Part shown: in pieces, positions 24,671 to 33,290 of the stretch | How the letters are laid out: each line of letters opens with the position of its first letter | Position numbering within the stretch: the first letter of the stretch is position 1 | From: SIG607 sp045537575 | Lineage (GTDB): Bacteria; Bacillota; Clostridia; Oscillospirales; Acutalibacteraceae | Direction: 5' to 3' | NCBI GenBank assembly: GCA_045537575.1 | Contig: JAZSPU010000044.1 | Span: 1 to 40,891 of the forward strand | DNA: 40,891 nucleotides | Made by a program: the position numbers and the translations under genes | The notes under the pieces: model-generated | What the model was told of the DNA's origin: nothing | The model's database searches: none | Seen by the model: the letters and a program-made list of their open reading frames with translations, nothing else

Positions 24671-25951
24671 TTGAAAATTGCAGATATTAAAAAGGCAATT
24701 TTAGAAGGTAAGTACGATAAAACCTTCTCGCTTATATATCCAAATAACATTGAAAATGCACGTAAGCGTTATATTAAAGCTTGTGACAGCTTCGTTAGTT
24801 TCTTTGGTGAAAGAGATAATATCCGTATTTTTTCTGCCCCCGGAAGAACCGAGGTTGGCGGTAATCATACCGACCATCAGCACGGCAGAGTACTTGCAGG
24901 CAGTGTAAATCTTGACGTTATTGCTGTTGTAAGCGAAAACAACGACAACGTAATCAGAATTGAATCCGAAGGTTATAAGGTTGATCCCGTTGACCTTAAC
25001 GACCTTGACGCAAGGGAAAGCGAATTCGGAAAAACAAGTGCGCTTATAAGAGGTTGCGCCGCTACCTTTAAAAAGGAAGGTTATAAAATCGGCGGTTTTG
25101 ATGCATTTACCACTTCAGACGTTTTAGGCGGCTCAGGACTTTCTTCTTCGGCTGCATACGAAGTGCTTCTTTGCAACGTTTTAAGCGGTCTCTACAACGA
25201 TTCTGCTGTAAGCAGAGTTGACATCGCTAAGTTTTCTCAACGCGCTGAGCGTGAATTTTTCGGCAAACCTTGCGGTCTTCTTGACCAAATGGCAAGTTCT
25301 CAGGGCGGCTTTACTGCAATTGACTTTTTCGATCCTACTACCCCAGTAGTAGAAAAAATTGATTTTGATATCGCATCTCACGGATATACCCTTTGTGTAA
25401 TTGACACACACGGCGACCACGCTGATCTGACAAGAGATTATGCTGATATCACCGTTGAGTGCAGAGAGATAAGCCGTTACTTTGAAAAAGACTTTTTAAG
25501 AGACGTTGATGTTAATGATTTCTACTCATCAATTGCTGATTTAAGAGCTAAATTCGGTGACAGAGCTGTGCTTAGAGCAATTCACTTTTTCGGTGATGAC
25601 AGCAGAGTAGAAGAGCAGAAAAAGGCGTTAAAACAGGACAATTTCGAACATTTTCTTGACCTTGTTAACGAGTCGGGCGATTCTTCCTACAAGTATTTGC
25701 AGAATGTATATTCTACCTCTAACGTAAAGGCTCAGGGACTTTGTCTTGCTCTTGCTATAACCGAACGATTCTTAAAGGGCGACGGCGCTTGTCGAGTACA
25801 CGGCGGCGGTTTTGCAGGAACTATACAATGTTATATTCCTACCGACAGAATCGAAGAGTACAGCAAAACCATTAATGCTGTATTTGGAGAGGGAAGTTGC
25901 TGTATTCTTAACATTCGTCCCATTGGCGGATGCGAAATTATTGCAGAATAA
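24671..25951 (+). CDS. galactokinase-like GHMP kinase
   Basis: This 426-residue GHMP-superfamily kinase best fits galactokinase. It has the N-terminal sugar motif APGRTEVGGNHTDHQHG (about 55-71), the ATP-binding motif DVLGGSGLSSSAAYEVL, CGLLDQMASSQGG with the catalytic Asp, and a C-terminal GACRVHGGGFAGTIQ. The usual galactokinase sugar motif is GRVNLIGEHTDY; here Asn replaces the Glu that contacts the sugar 6-hydroxyl and His replaces Tyr, so specificity may differ. I start at TTG 24671, with AAAGGTTGA upstream, rather than TTG 24662. It follows ackA closely and ends at a strong terminator. No galT or galE is in the window. Confidence 0.85.
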   Translation: MKIADIKKAILEGKYDKTFSLIYPNNIENARKRYIKACDSFVSFFGERDNIRIFSAPGRTEVGGNHTDHQHGRVLAGSVNLDVIAVVSENNDNVIRIESEGYKVDPVDLNDLDARESEFGKTSALIRGCAATFKKEGYKIGGFDAFTTSDVLGGSGLSSSAAYEVLLCNVLSGLYNDSAVSRVDIAKFSQRAEREFFGKPCGLLDQMASSQGGFTAIDFFDPTTPVVEKIDFDIASHGYTLCVIDTHGDHADLTRDYADITVECREISRYFEKDFLRDVDVNDFYSSIADLRAKFGDRAVLRAIHFFGDDSRVEEQKKALKQDNFEHFLDLVNESGDSSYKYLQNVYSTSNVKAQGLCLALAITERFLKGDGACRVHGGGFAGTIQCYIPTDRIEEYSKTINAVFGEGSCCILNIRPIGGCEIIAE

Positions 25952-25970
25952 AAATTATTTTATTAAAACA

Positions 25971-25996
25971 AAAAAGCCTCGAATGAGGCTTTTTTT
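25971..25996. terminator. bidirectional terminator between galK-like and potD
   Basis: AAAAAGCCTC (25971-25980), loop GAAT, GAGGCTTTTT (25985-25994): ten pairs, with a run of seven T residues on the plus strand and A-rich sequence giving a T tail on the minus strand. It serves both convergent units. Confidence 0.92.
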
Positions 25997-25998
25997 GT

Positions 25999-27105
25999 TT
26001 AGTACAATTTAACGTCTATCCATAAATCTTCGTAATAAAAACGGATATCTTTATTTAAATCGTGATAATATTCTGTTTTAGGCATTTTGTCTTCGGGCGG
26101 ATATAGAATTTCGTTTCCGTAGTAACAGTATTCGGGATTATTAAAAACTGTTTTATTCGGTGAAGCATATCCGATATACTCAGCATTAGCAAGAGCGATT
26201 TCAGGCTCTAAAAGGAAGTTAATATAAAGCATAGCTGCATCGTAGTTCTGGCAACAAGAGGGGATACAGGCGGCATCTACAAATATATTGGTGCCTTCCT
26301 TAGGATAGAAAAAGGATAAATCTTCATTAACGTCATACATAGTTAAATAATCGCCTGCATAATAGGGAGCAATAGCCGCTTCGCCCGTCTCCATTTTGCC
26401 GTAAACTTCATCCATTACGTAGGACTGCAAATACTGCTTTTGGTCCTTTAAAAGCTCAACAGCTTTATCCCAATCGGATTTTTTATCGCTGTTAACACTA
26501 ATTCCGCCGTAGAATTGAGCGGTCATAAAAGCATCACGGGGATTACTGAACATAAGGGTTTGGTTTTTATATTTTTTATCCCAGAAAACGCCCCAGCTCT
26601 CTTCAATATCCTGAACCATTGAGGTGTTATATATAACGCCTACCATACCAACATTATAGGCAACTGTATATTTGTTTTCGGGATCAAAATACAGACCTTT
26701 GTACTTATCGTCAATATTACCGTAATTGGTGATTTTTGAATAATCAATAGGAAGTAACATATCCTCCTTAAGCATACGGTCGATCATATAATCAGAAGGA
26801 ATTATTATATCGTATGAAACACCTGCAGTACGAAGCTGTGAATACATAGTTTCGTTACTTTCAAAGGTTGAATAATTAACCTTAATGCCTGTAATTCGTT
26901 CGAACTCTTTATTTACGTCAATACATTCATCACTTCCGTCAGAAATGTATTCGCCCCAGTTATATACGTTTAAAACCGTACCTTCAAGATTATTGGTATA
27001 ATCTGCATCAAGGTTTAAGTCAAAATATTCATAACCGCAACCCGAAAGGGTAAATAGCGAAAAGCACATTAGTAAGACAAAGAGTATATTTAAAACTTTT
27101 TTCAT
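25999..27105 (-). CDS. potD: spermidine/putrescine ABC transporter substrate-binding lipoprotein
   Basis: This 368-residue extracellular binding protein for polyamines is tethered by lipidation. A signal peptide (1-22) ends in the lipobox LSGC with Cys23. The mature part has family features such as LNVYNWGEYISDG, VNYSTFESNETMYSQLR, YDIIIPSDYMIDRM, PYYAGDYLTMYDVN and CIPSCCQNYDAAMLYINFLLEPE. It is last in potABCD and overlaps potC by one base (TGATG), with GAGGTG as ribosome site. The order potA-B-C-D on one strand is the classical arrangement. Whether putrescine or spermidine is preferred cannot be told. Confidence 0.92.
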   Translation of the reverse strand: MKKVLNILFVLLMCFSLFTLSGCGYEYFDLNLDADYTNNLEGTVLNVYNWGEYISDGSDECIDVNKEFERITGIKVNYSTFESNETMYSQLRTAGVSYDIIIPSDYMIDRMLKEDMLLPIDYSKITNYGNIDDKYKGLYFDPENKYTVAYNVGMVGVIYNTSMVQDIEESWGVFWDKKYKNQTLMFSNPRDAFMTAQFYGGISVNSDKKSDWDKAVELLKDQKQYLQSYVMDEVYGKMETGEAAIAPYYAGDYLTMYDVNEDLSFFYPKEGTNIFVDAACIPSCCQNYDAAMLYINFLLEPEIALANAEYIGYASPNKTVFNNPEYCYYGNEILYPPEDKMPKTEYYHDLNKDIRFYYEDLWIDVKLY

Positions 27106-27905
27106 CAGATTACACCTCGTTTCTTTTCGGAACGTGTAAGTGTAATGTTATAAAGTATCATTAAAGCAAACACAGTTATAAATATAATTGTTGATAACGC
27201 GTAGGTATCGGGAGTAACGGTACGCTTGGTCATATTGTAAATAACAAAAGGCAAGGTCTGATAATGCCCACAGGTAAAGTAACTGATAACGAAATCGTCA
27301 AGAGAAAGAGTGAAAGCCATTATAAAGCCCGTAAAGATACCGCTTGAAATTGAGGGAAGTACAACCTTGAAAAATGCCTTTAAAGGAGTACAGCCTAGAT
27401 CCATAGCCGCTTGTTCAAGTGCAGGATCGGTTTGTCTGAGTTTCGGCAGTACAGAAAGTATTACATATGGCAGATTAAAGGTTATATGAGCTATCAATAC
27501 TGTGAAAAAGCCTAATGATTCGGTAAGACCGAAAAGTTTTCCACAGAAGATAAAAAGAAGCATAAGAGAAACACCTGTTACGATATCTGCATTCATCATA
27601 GGAATGTTCGTAACAGACATAATAGCAGACTTTGCTAATTTGCTCTTTAAAGTTCTAATCCCCACAGAAGCAGCTGTGCCTAAAACTGTAGAAATGGTGG
27701 CAGACAACACAGCGATAAGCAAGGTGTGTTTAAGAGCATCAAGCATTTCGCTGTTAAATACAAGCTGTCCATACCAGTCAAGTGAAAAGCCTTCGAAAAC
27801 CCATACACTTGAGCCGCTGTTAAATGAAAAAACTATCATTACGGCAATGGGCGCATATAAAAATAGAATGATAAGCGCCATATAAATCTTGGAAAGTATT
27901 TTCAT
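27105..27905 (-). CDS. potC: spermidine/putrescine ABC transporter permease PotC
   Basis: This 266-residue inner permease subunit is expected to span the membrane six times, starting with KIYMALIILFLYAPIAVMIVF. The cytoplasmic coupling loop EQAAMDLGCTPLKAFFKVVLPSISSGI matches the binding-protein-dependent permease (EAA) motif that contacts PotA, and LDDFVISYFT is typical of PotC. The ATG overlaps the potB stop by four bases (ATGA), with AGGAGGTG upstream. It forms the channel with PotB. Confidence 0.92.
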   Translation of the reverse strand: MKILSKIYMALIILFLYAPIAVMIVFSFNSGSSVWVFEGFSLDWYGQLVFNSEMLDALKHTLLIAVLSATISTVLGTAASVGIRTLKSKLAKSAIMSVTNIPMMNADIVTGVSLMLLFIFCGKLFGLTESLGFFTVLIAHITFNLPYVILSVLPKLRQTDPALEQAAMDLGCTPLKAFFKVVLPSISSGIFTGFIMAFTLSLDDFVISYFTCGHYQTLPFVIYNMTKRTVTPDTYALSTIIFITVFALMILYNITLTRSEKKRGVI

Positions 27906-28729
27906 ATGAGCACACCTCCGTCCTCATCATCTGAAACTCTGTTCATTATAAACAGAGAAACAAGAATGATAATCATAAGAACAAGAGAAATAGCAGAAGC
28001 AACGTTATAATAATCGGGACCAAGGTTAAAGAGGTATTCGATTACGTCACCGATAAGCATTGTTTTGTTACCGCCGAGCTTTTGAGAAATATAGAAGGTA
28101 CTTACACTAGGCACAAAAACCATAGTAATGCCCGAAATGACACCGGGCAGACTTAAAGGGAAAATAACCTTTCTGATGACGTTTACTCTGTTTGAGCCTA
28201 AATCCTCTGCAGCTTGGGTAAGGGAAGAATCAATTTTTGACATTACGTTAAAAATCGGCAAAATCATATAGGGTAAAAAGTCGTAAACCATACCGAGAAT
28301 AACCGTTCCCGGTCTGTTAATCAGATGAAGCGGCCCAATACCGAATTTTTGCAGAATAGTATTGATAATACCTGTGTTAGATAAAATGGTTATCCAAGAA
28401 TAAGTACGTATAAGGAAGTTAGTCCACATAGGAAGCATTGTTAAAATCATCATAAAACGCTGTGTAGACGGCTTACACTTAGTCATAAAATACGCAAGGG
28501 GATAGGCGATAATAAGTGTTATAACGGTAGAAATAAATGCGTAAAGAAGAGATATAAAAAACGCATTTTTATATCTTCCCAGATTAGCAAAATTTGAAAA
28601 AGAAAATACACCGTTTGCATCTGTAAGAGCATAATATCCCATTATAAATAGAGGGACAATTATGAAAAGAGCAGACCAAATAACATAAGGAGCTCTTAAA
28701 AAAAGTTGTCCTAAAGATGTTTTTTTCAC
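27902..28729 (-). CDS. potB: spermidine/putrescine ABC transporter permease PotB
   Basis: This 275-residue permease partner of PotC has about six membrane helices and the EAA coupling loop TQAAEDLGSNRVNVIRKVIFPLSLPGVISG. Early residues LFLRAPYVIWSALFIIVPLFIMGYYAL form the first helix. The start is GTG 28729, overlapping the potA stop by four bases (GTGA), with GAGGA six bases upstream. It transports polyamines together with PotC, PotA and PotD. Confidence 0.92.
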   Translation of the reverse strand: MKKTSLGQLFLRAPYVIWSALFIIVPLFIMGYYALTDANGVFSFSNFANLGRYKNAFFISLLYAFISTVITLIIAYPLAYFMTKCKPSTQRFMMILTMLPMWTNFLIRTYSWITILSNTGIINTILQKFGIGPLHLINRPGTVILGMVYDFLPYMILPIFNVMSKIDSSLTQAAEDLGSNRVNVIRKVIFPLSLPGVISGITMVFVPSVSTFYISQKLGGNKTMLIGDVIEYLFNLGPDYYNVASAISLVLMIIILVSLFIMNRVSDDEDGGVLI

Positions 28730-29841
28730 TCTTCATCCTCCTCTAAATCAGAAAGATGGTCAATTTCATCACTATAAGAGCTATAGTCACCGTATTTGCC
28801 TGAATATTCGGATTTCTTCATAATATGAATTGCGTCGGGCTCGATATAAAGACCTACGTGCTCATCAACCTTGTGTTCATCAGTAGTCTGAATCATCCAT
28901 TTGAAGCCACCGATATCAACAATAATTTCATAATGAACACCAAGAAAGGTTACAGAGGTAACGGTACCGGTAAGCATACCCTTATCAATAGGAACTATAT
29001 CTACGTCTTCAGGACGTACTACAACGTCAACCTTTTCGTTTTCAGCAAATCCTGCATCAAGGCAGGGGAAGGTCTGTCCCGAAAATTCGGCTACGTAGTC
29101 CTTTTTCATAATACCGTCAAGAATATTTGACTCACCGATAAAATCGGCAACAAAGGCATTATTAGGCTCATTGTAAATATCCTTCGGAGTACCGATTTGC
29201 TGAATTTTACCGTTATCCATAACAACAACACGGTCAGACATAGAGAGCGCTTCTTCCTGATCGTGAGTAACAAATACGAAGGTAATACCAAGCTGCTGCT
29301 GGATCTTTTTAAGCTCGTTTTGCATATCTTTTCGCAGTTTTAAGTCAAGAGCTGCGAGTGGCTCGTCTAAAAGAAGCACACGAGGATTATTTGCTATAGC
29401 ACGGGCTATTGCAACACGCTGCTGCTGACCGCCTGAAAGGTTGTGGATTTTTCTCTTTTCCATACCGCTTAAATTAACAAGCTTAAGCATTTCTTCAACC
29501 TTTTCTTTTATTTTTTTTTCGGGAAGCTTCTTTATTCTCAGTCCAAAAGCAACGTTTTCAAAAACGTTGAGATGGGGGAAAAGCGCATATCGCTGAAAAA
29601 TAGTATTAACCTGACGTTTGTATGCAGGTACGTCGTTAATTTTTTCGCCCGAAAAAATAACGTCGCCCTCTTCAGGAGACAAAAAACCTGCAATAATACG
29701 CAGGGTGGTGGTTTTGCCGCAACCCGAAGGACCGAGAAGGGTGATAAATTCCTTATCACGAATACTTAAATTAATTTCATCAAGCACCTTTTCGTTCTCG
29801 AAAGACATAGTAATATTTTTTAGTTCAATAATATTTTCCAT
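28726..29841 (-). CDS. potA: spermidine/putrescine ABC transporter ATPase PotA
   Basis: This 371-residue cytoplasmic ATPase energises polyamine uptake. It has Walker A GPSGCGKT (37-44), signature LSGGQ (135-139), Walker B LLLDE (156-160) followed by PLAALD, and a C-terminal TOBE-type regulatory region (about 240-345) with VVVRPEDVDIV. The C-terminus ends in an acidic tail, DLEEDEE. It is first of potABCD. AGGGAGG lies about eight bases before the ATG. The approximately 115-nt leader contains a terminator-like hairpin described separately, so the operon may be attenuated. Confidence 0.94.
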   Translation of the reverse strand: MENIIELKNITMSFENEKVLDEINLSIRDKEFITLLGPSGCGKTTTLRIIAGFLSPEEGDVIFSGEKINDVPAYKRQVNTIFQRYALFPHLNVFENVAFGLRIKKLPEKKIKEKVEEMLKLVNLSGMEKRKIHNLSGGQQQRVAIARAIANNPRVLLLDEPLAALDLKLRKDMQNELKKIQQQLGITFVFVTHDQEEALSMSDRVVVMDNGKIQQIGTPKDIYNEPNNAFVADFIGESNILDGIMKKDYVAEFSGQTFPCLDAGFAENEKVDVVVRPEDVDIVPIDKGMLTGTVTSVTFLGVHYEIIVDIGGFKWMIQTTDEHKVDEHVGLYIEPDAIHIMKKSEYSGKYGDYSSYSDEIDHLSDLEEDEE

Positions 29842-29876
29842 TAAGGCATCCTCCCTTGAGGTTACTTTGATATACT

Positions 29877-29936
29877 AAAAAAAGACCGCCATTTTCTGAG
29901 ACGTGGTCAATGCAGAAACAACGGTTTAAGCGTCAG
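29877..29936 (-). promoter_or_regulatory. candidate transcription attenuator in the potABCD leader
   Basis: In minus-strand RNA, CCGUUGUUUCUG (29924-29913) pairs with CAGAAAAUGGCGG (29898-29886): twelve pairs including three G-U, one bulged A. Two bases later come seven U residues (29883-29877), the form of an intrinsic terminator placed before potA. A competing helix is possible: CUGACG (29936-29931) with CGUCUCAG (29903-29896, one bulged base), which would take the CAG of the terminator's 3' arm. This is the layout of an attenuator or riboswitch expression platform. The ligand is unknown; polyamine control is a guess from the operon's job. Confidence 0.6.
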
Positions 29937-29962
29937 TATGAATTTAACATTCATTTTTATTA

Positions 29963-29991
29963 AATATATGTCAAAAAGTCATTGTTGTCAA
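29963..29991 (-). promoter_or_regulatory. promoter of potABCD
   Basis: On the minus strand TTGACA (29991-29986), exactly 17 bases, then TATATT (29968-29963). The predicted start near 29956 leaves a leader of about 115 nt before potA. Confidence 0.82.
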
Positions 29992-30150
29992 GAGTTTTTT
30001 TGACATTTTTTACCCCTTTGCCGTACAGAAATGTCTGGAAAAATTATTTCCTCTGTTTTTGTCGGTTTTTCTCGCTTTTTCTCCGTTTTACTCATTTTTT
30101 GTTTTTTCTGAAACAGCAAATTTTTATTGCATAATTATATAAAAAATTTT

Positions 30151-30166
30151 AGCAATAAGTATTGCT
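30151..30166 (+). promoter_or_regulatory. palindrome overlapping the ruvC -35 region
   Basis: AGCAATA (30151-30157), AG, TATTGCT (30160-30166) is a perfect 7-bp inverted repeat that reaches into the -35 hexamer. Its position suits a repressor operator. It does not match the usual Gram-positive LexA box (GAAC-N4-GTTC). Confidence 0.45.
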
Positions 30167-30190
30167 CATTCTTACTCATTGTGCTATAAT
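30162..30190 (+). promoter_or_regulatory. promoter of ruvCAB
   Basis: TATAAT (30185-30190) preceded by TGC (extended -10) and, 17 bases upstream, TTGCTC (30162-30167), a half-match to TTGACA. Transcription would start near 30197. Confidence 0.7.
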
Positions 30191-30223
30191 ATATTAAATA
30201 TGTAAAAGGGGAGTGTTTGTCTG

Positions 30224-30727
30224 TTGGTAATTTTAGGAATAGATCCGGGTTATGCGTTAATCGGCTACGGTGTAATTTCGTATGATGCCGGACGTTTTAG
30301 TACTATCAATTTCGGTGCTGTTACAACATCCCCAAATTTATCCTTTCCCCAAAGACTTGAGGTTATTTACAGAGATATTAACCAGTTAATTAAGGAATTT
30401 AAACCCGATGCACTCTCTATCGAAAAGCTGTTTTTTAACACAAATACAACAACAGCCATTGACGTAGCGCAGGCGAGAGGAACCATACTCCTTGCGGCTC
30501 AAATGAACGGTGTGCCTATATACGAATATACACCTCTTCAGGTTAAATCGGCAGTTGTAGGTTTCGGCAGAGCAGAAAAGTCTCAGGTTATGGAAATGAC
30601 ACGTTCTTTACTTTCTCTTGCAAAGGTGCCTAAACCTGATGATACTGCTGATGCGTTAGCTCTTGCAATCTGTCACGCTAACACAGGTACGGGAAAGTTT
30701 GCACAAATTATGAAAGGGGAAAAATAA
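30224..30727 (+). CDS. ruvC: Holliday junction endonuclease RuvC
   Basis: This 167-residue resolvase cuts four-way DNA junctions symmetrically during recombination repair. The metal-binding acids are visible: Asp7 in GIDPG, Glu67 in SIEKLFF, and Asp140 and Asp143 in PDDTADALALA. The start is TTG 30224, with AAAGGGGAG upstream and no ATG at that position. ruvA begins at the next base after its stop, and ruvB follows, forming a complete ruvCAB operon. Confidence 0.95.
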   Translation: MVILGIDPGYALIGYGVISYDAGRFSTINFGAVTTSPNLSFPQRLEVIYRDINQLIKEFKPDALSIEKLFFNTNTTTAIDVAQARGTILLAAQMNGVPIYEYTPLQVKSAVVGFGRAEKSQVMEMTRSLLSLAKVPKPDDTADALALAICHANTGTGKFAQIMKGEK

Positions 30728-31330
30728 ATGATTTCTTCTCTTAAAGGACAACTTATATATTTGGAACCTACTTTTTGCATTATTGAATGTTCGGGAGTAG
30801 GCTTTAGATGTTTTATATCTTCCAAAACTTTAGGCGCTATGCCCAAAATTGGAGAGACCGTACAGCTTTTTACCTATATGTCGGTAAAAGAAGATGCAAT
30901 AGATTTATACGGTTTTACTGATATGAACGATCTATCCTGTTTTAAGCTTATAACCTCTGTTAGCGGAGTAGGTCCCAAAATTGGAATTGCTCTTCTTTCA
31001 ACATTTAATGCAGAGCAAATCTCAATGTTTATTGCAGGAAATGATCCCAAATCATTAACCGCCGCCTCGGGAGTCGGCCTCAAACTTGCTCAACGCATAA
31101 TTTTGGAACTCAAAGACAAGGTTGCGGCTATTGGTGTATCTGATAATTCGGATGTAGCGGCTGTTCATACTGCTAACTCAAGTTCTAATTCAAAAGAAGC
31201 GGTTTCCGCTTTAGTTGCTCTGGGTTATTCCCAAAGTGAAGCGTCACTTGCAGTTGGAAAGTGCCCTCAGGATTTGCCGGTTGAACAGCTGATTAAGGAA
31301 GCTCTTAAGCTTCTCGTTAGGATGGTGTAA
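30728..31330 (+). CDS. ruvA: Holliday junction branch-migration subunit RuvA
   Basis: This 200-residue junction-binding protein holds the four arms and loads RuvB. Domain I is an OB fold (about 1-62, beginning MISSLKGQLIYLEPTFCIIECSGVGF). Helix-hairpin-helix motifs follow at SVSGVGPKIGIALLS and AASGVGLKLAQRIILELKDK, and a C-terminal RuvB-contact domain (about 150-200) ends in EALKLLVRM. AAAGGGG serves as ribosome site inside the end of ruvC. Confidence 0.95.
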   Translation: MISSLKGQLIYLEPTFCIIECSGVGFRCFISSKTLGAMPKIGETVQLFTYMSVKEDAIDLYGFTDMNDLSCFKLITSVSGVGPKIGIALLSTFNAEQISMFIAGNDPKSLTAASGVGLKLAQRIILELKDKVAAIGVSDNSDVAAVHTANSSSNSKEAVSALVALGYSQSEASLAVGKCPQDLPVEQLIKEALKLLVRMV

Positions 31331-31333
31331 TGT

Positions 31334-32401
31334 ATGATCGAAACTACCGAATTTAACATTGATGAACTCGACGGAAGGATAGTTTCTCCCGAATACAGCA
31401 ACATAGACGTTGATAACGAAGTTACTTTAAGACCAAAATCCCTTGACGAATACGTCGGTCAGGAAAAAGCGAAGGATAACTTAAGAATTTATATTAAAGC
31501 AGCCCTTGCACGTAAAGAATCCCTCGACCACGTATTACTATACGGCCCTCCGGGTCTTGGAAAAACAACCCTTTCAACAATTATCGCCAAGGAAATGGGG
31601 GTTAATCTAAGAATTACCTCAGGCCCTGCAATTGAAAAACAAGGCGATTTAGTTGCTCTTCTTACTAATTTAAACGAAGGTGACGTCCTTTTTATTGATG
31701 AAATTCACCGTCTATCCCGTAACGTCGAAGAGATTTTATATCCTGCTATGGAGGATTTTTCCGTTGATATTATTATCGGAAAAGGCCCGTCGGCAAGATC
31801 AATAAGATTAGACGTGCCGCATTTTACTTTAGTTGGCGCTACAACGAGAAGCGGACAGTTAACCGCTCCCCTCAGAGACAGATTCGGTGTACTCTTAAGA
31901 CTTGAGCTTTACACTCCTGATGAACTTGCAAAAATCGTTACTCGTTCAGCTTCAATTCTCGGAATTAATATCGATTATGAAGGCGCATTAGAAATTGCAT
32001 CCCGTTCGAGAGGTACCCCGAGAATTGCAAACAGACTATTAAAACGTGTTAGAGATATTGCACAAATAGAATTTGAAGGAGCCATAACTGTTGAAGTTGC
32101 AAGAGCTGCTCTTTCAAGATTTGAAATTGACGAGCTTGGTCTTGATGATTTTGACCGTCGAATGCTTTTAACAATTATACACAATTACGGCGGTGGACCC
32201 GTAGGTCTTGATACACTTGCCGCCGCTGTAGGTGAAGAGGCAATAACTATTGAGGATGTATATGAGCCATATCTTATGCAGATTGGATTTTTAACAAGAA
32301 CTGCAAGGGGAAGATGCGTTACAAAACTTGCTTACGACCATCTTGAAATTCCTTATAATTCAAATAACGCCGCTTCACCCCAACAATCTATAACTATTTA
32401 A
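31334..32401 (+). CDS. ruvB: Holliday junction branch-migration ATPase RuvB
   Basis: This 355-residue AAA+ motor pulls DNA through the RuvA-bound junction. It has Walker A GPPGLGKTT (71-79), Walker B with VLFIDEIHR, the sensor segment VGATTRSGQLTAPLRDRFG containing the arginine finger, and a C-terminal winged helix with GGGPVGLDTLAAAVGE. The start lies three bases after ruvA, with AGGATGGTG as ribosome site. Length is normal. Confidence 0.96.
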   Translation: MIETTEFNIDELDGRIVSPEYSNIDVDNEVTLRPKSLDEYVGQEKAKDNLRIYIKAALARKESLDHVLLYGPPGLGKTTLSTIIAKEMGVNLRITSGPAIEKQGDLVALLTNLNEGDVLFIDEIHRLSRNVEEILYPAMEDFSVDIIIGKGPSARSIRLDVPHFTLVGATTRSGQLTAPLRDRFGVLLRLELYTPDELAKIVTRSASILGINIDYEGALEIASRSRGTPRIANRLLKRVRDIAQIEFEGAITVEVARAALSRFEIDELGLDDFDRRMLLTIIHNYGGGPVGLDTLAAAVGEEAITIEDVYEPYLMQIGFLTRTARGRCVTKLAYDHLEIPYNSNNAASPQQSITI

Positions 32402-32417
32402 CCGAAAAGAGATTTTA

Positions 32418-33290
32418 ATGAGATTTGCAAATGATTTTTACGATTATGAATTAATTGACGTAGAAGGCGGAGAGCGTCTTGAAAGATGGAAAGATATAAT
32501 CCTTATCCGTCCCGACCCTCAGGTTATATGGAACGGAGAAAGAAAAGACAAAAGATGGCAGGACGCTCACGCTGTTTATCACAGAAGTAATTCTGGCGGC
32601 GGTTATTGGGAAACCCTGAAAAAAGTTCCTGATGTATGGTCGATTAATTATCAAAATCTTACATTCAGATTAAAGCCTATGGGTTTTAAGCATACCGGAC
32701 TTTTTCCCGAACAGGCAATTAACTGGTCTTTTGCCGCTGATAAAATAAGAAACGCAGGAAGAAAAATATCTGTTCTTAATTTATTTGCATATACAGGCGG
32801 TGCAACCGTTGCTTGTCTTCAAGCAGGAGCAACCGTAACGCACGTAGATGCATCTAAAGGTATGGTTCAGTGGGCGAAAGAAAATGCTTTAGCCTGCAAT
32901 CTTCAGGATGCTTCTGTAAGATGGCTTGTTGATGATTGTTTGAAATTTGTGAAAAGAGAAATCAGAAGAGGGAATAAATATGATGCCATCATTATGGATC
33001 CTCCTTCTTACGGCAGAGGCCCCGGTGGAGAAGTATGGAAGCTTGAACAACAACTTGATGAACTGTTAAGTGAAACCGGTAAGCTTTTAAGTGATAACCC
33101 TTTGTTCTTTATTCTAAATTCATATACCGGCGGGCTTTCACCCACAATTTTAAATTATATGGTTAAGAATTTGGTTGCTAAAAATCTTGGCGGTAAAATC
33201 TATACTGATGAAATAGGACTAAAGGTTTCTGCAAGAGACATAGTTATGCCTTGCGGTAACACTACAATATGGACTAATGATGAAAACTGA
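32418..33290 (+). CDS. class I SAM-dependent methyltransferase, RlmI/RlmK-like
   Basis: This 290-residue enzyme has the Rossmann motif I VLNLFAYTGGATVA (119-132), the acidic HVDAS that binds the SAM ribose, and the motif IV sequence MDPPSYGRG (193-201) typical of the YccW/RlmI rRNA methyltransferase group. It lacks the N-terminal PUA domain of RlmI and has an alternative roughly 100-residue front instead. Substrate probably RNA, but this is not shown. It follows ruvB after 16 bases and overlaps ecfA1 by 14. The ribosome site is weak. No membrane segment. Confidence 0.8.
   Translation: MRFANDFYDYELIDVEGGERLERWKDIILIRPDPQVIWNGERKDKRWQDAHAVYHRSNSGGGYWETLKKVPDVWSINYQNLTFRLKPMGFKHTGLFPEQAINWSFAADKIRNAGRKISVLNLFAYTGGATVACLQAGATVTHVDASKGMVQWAKENALACNLQDASVRWLVDDCLKFVKREIRRGNKYDAIIMDPPSYGRGPGGEVWKLEQQLDELLSETGKLLSDNPLFFILNSYTGGLSPTILNYMVKNLVAKNLGGKIYTDEIGLKVSARDIVMPCGNTTIWTNDEN

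Larger units (their letters stand above)
29842..30223. other. 382-base divergent region between potA and ruvC
   Basis: From left to right it holds the potA ribosome site, the candidate attenuator, the potABCD promoter, a T-rich stretch (about 29992-30140) with no gene or clear signal, and the ruvC promoter with an overlapping palindrome. No ORF of note is present. Confidence 0.7.

Noticed and set aside
29907..29954. A 15-codon reading frame (MNVKFILTLKPLFLH) in the potABCD leader, possible leader peptide
   Set aside because: The predicted transcription start (about 29956) lies only two bases before its ATG, leaving no ribosome site, and the codons show no run of one regulatory amino acid.
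30100..30223. LexA (SOS) box upstream of ruvC
   Set aside because: No GAAC-N4-GTTC-like sequence is present; the palindrome there has a different sequence.
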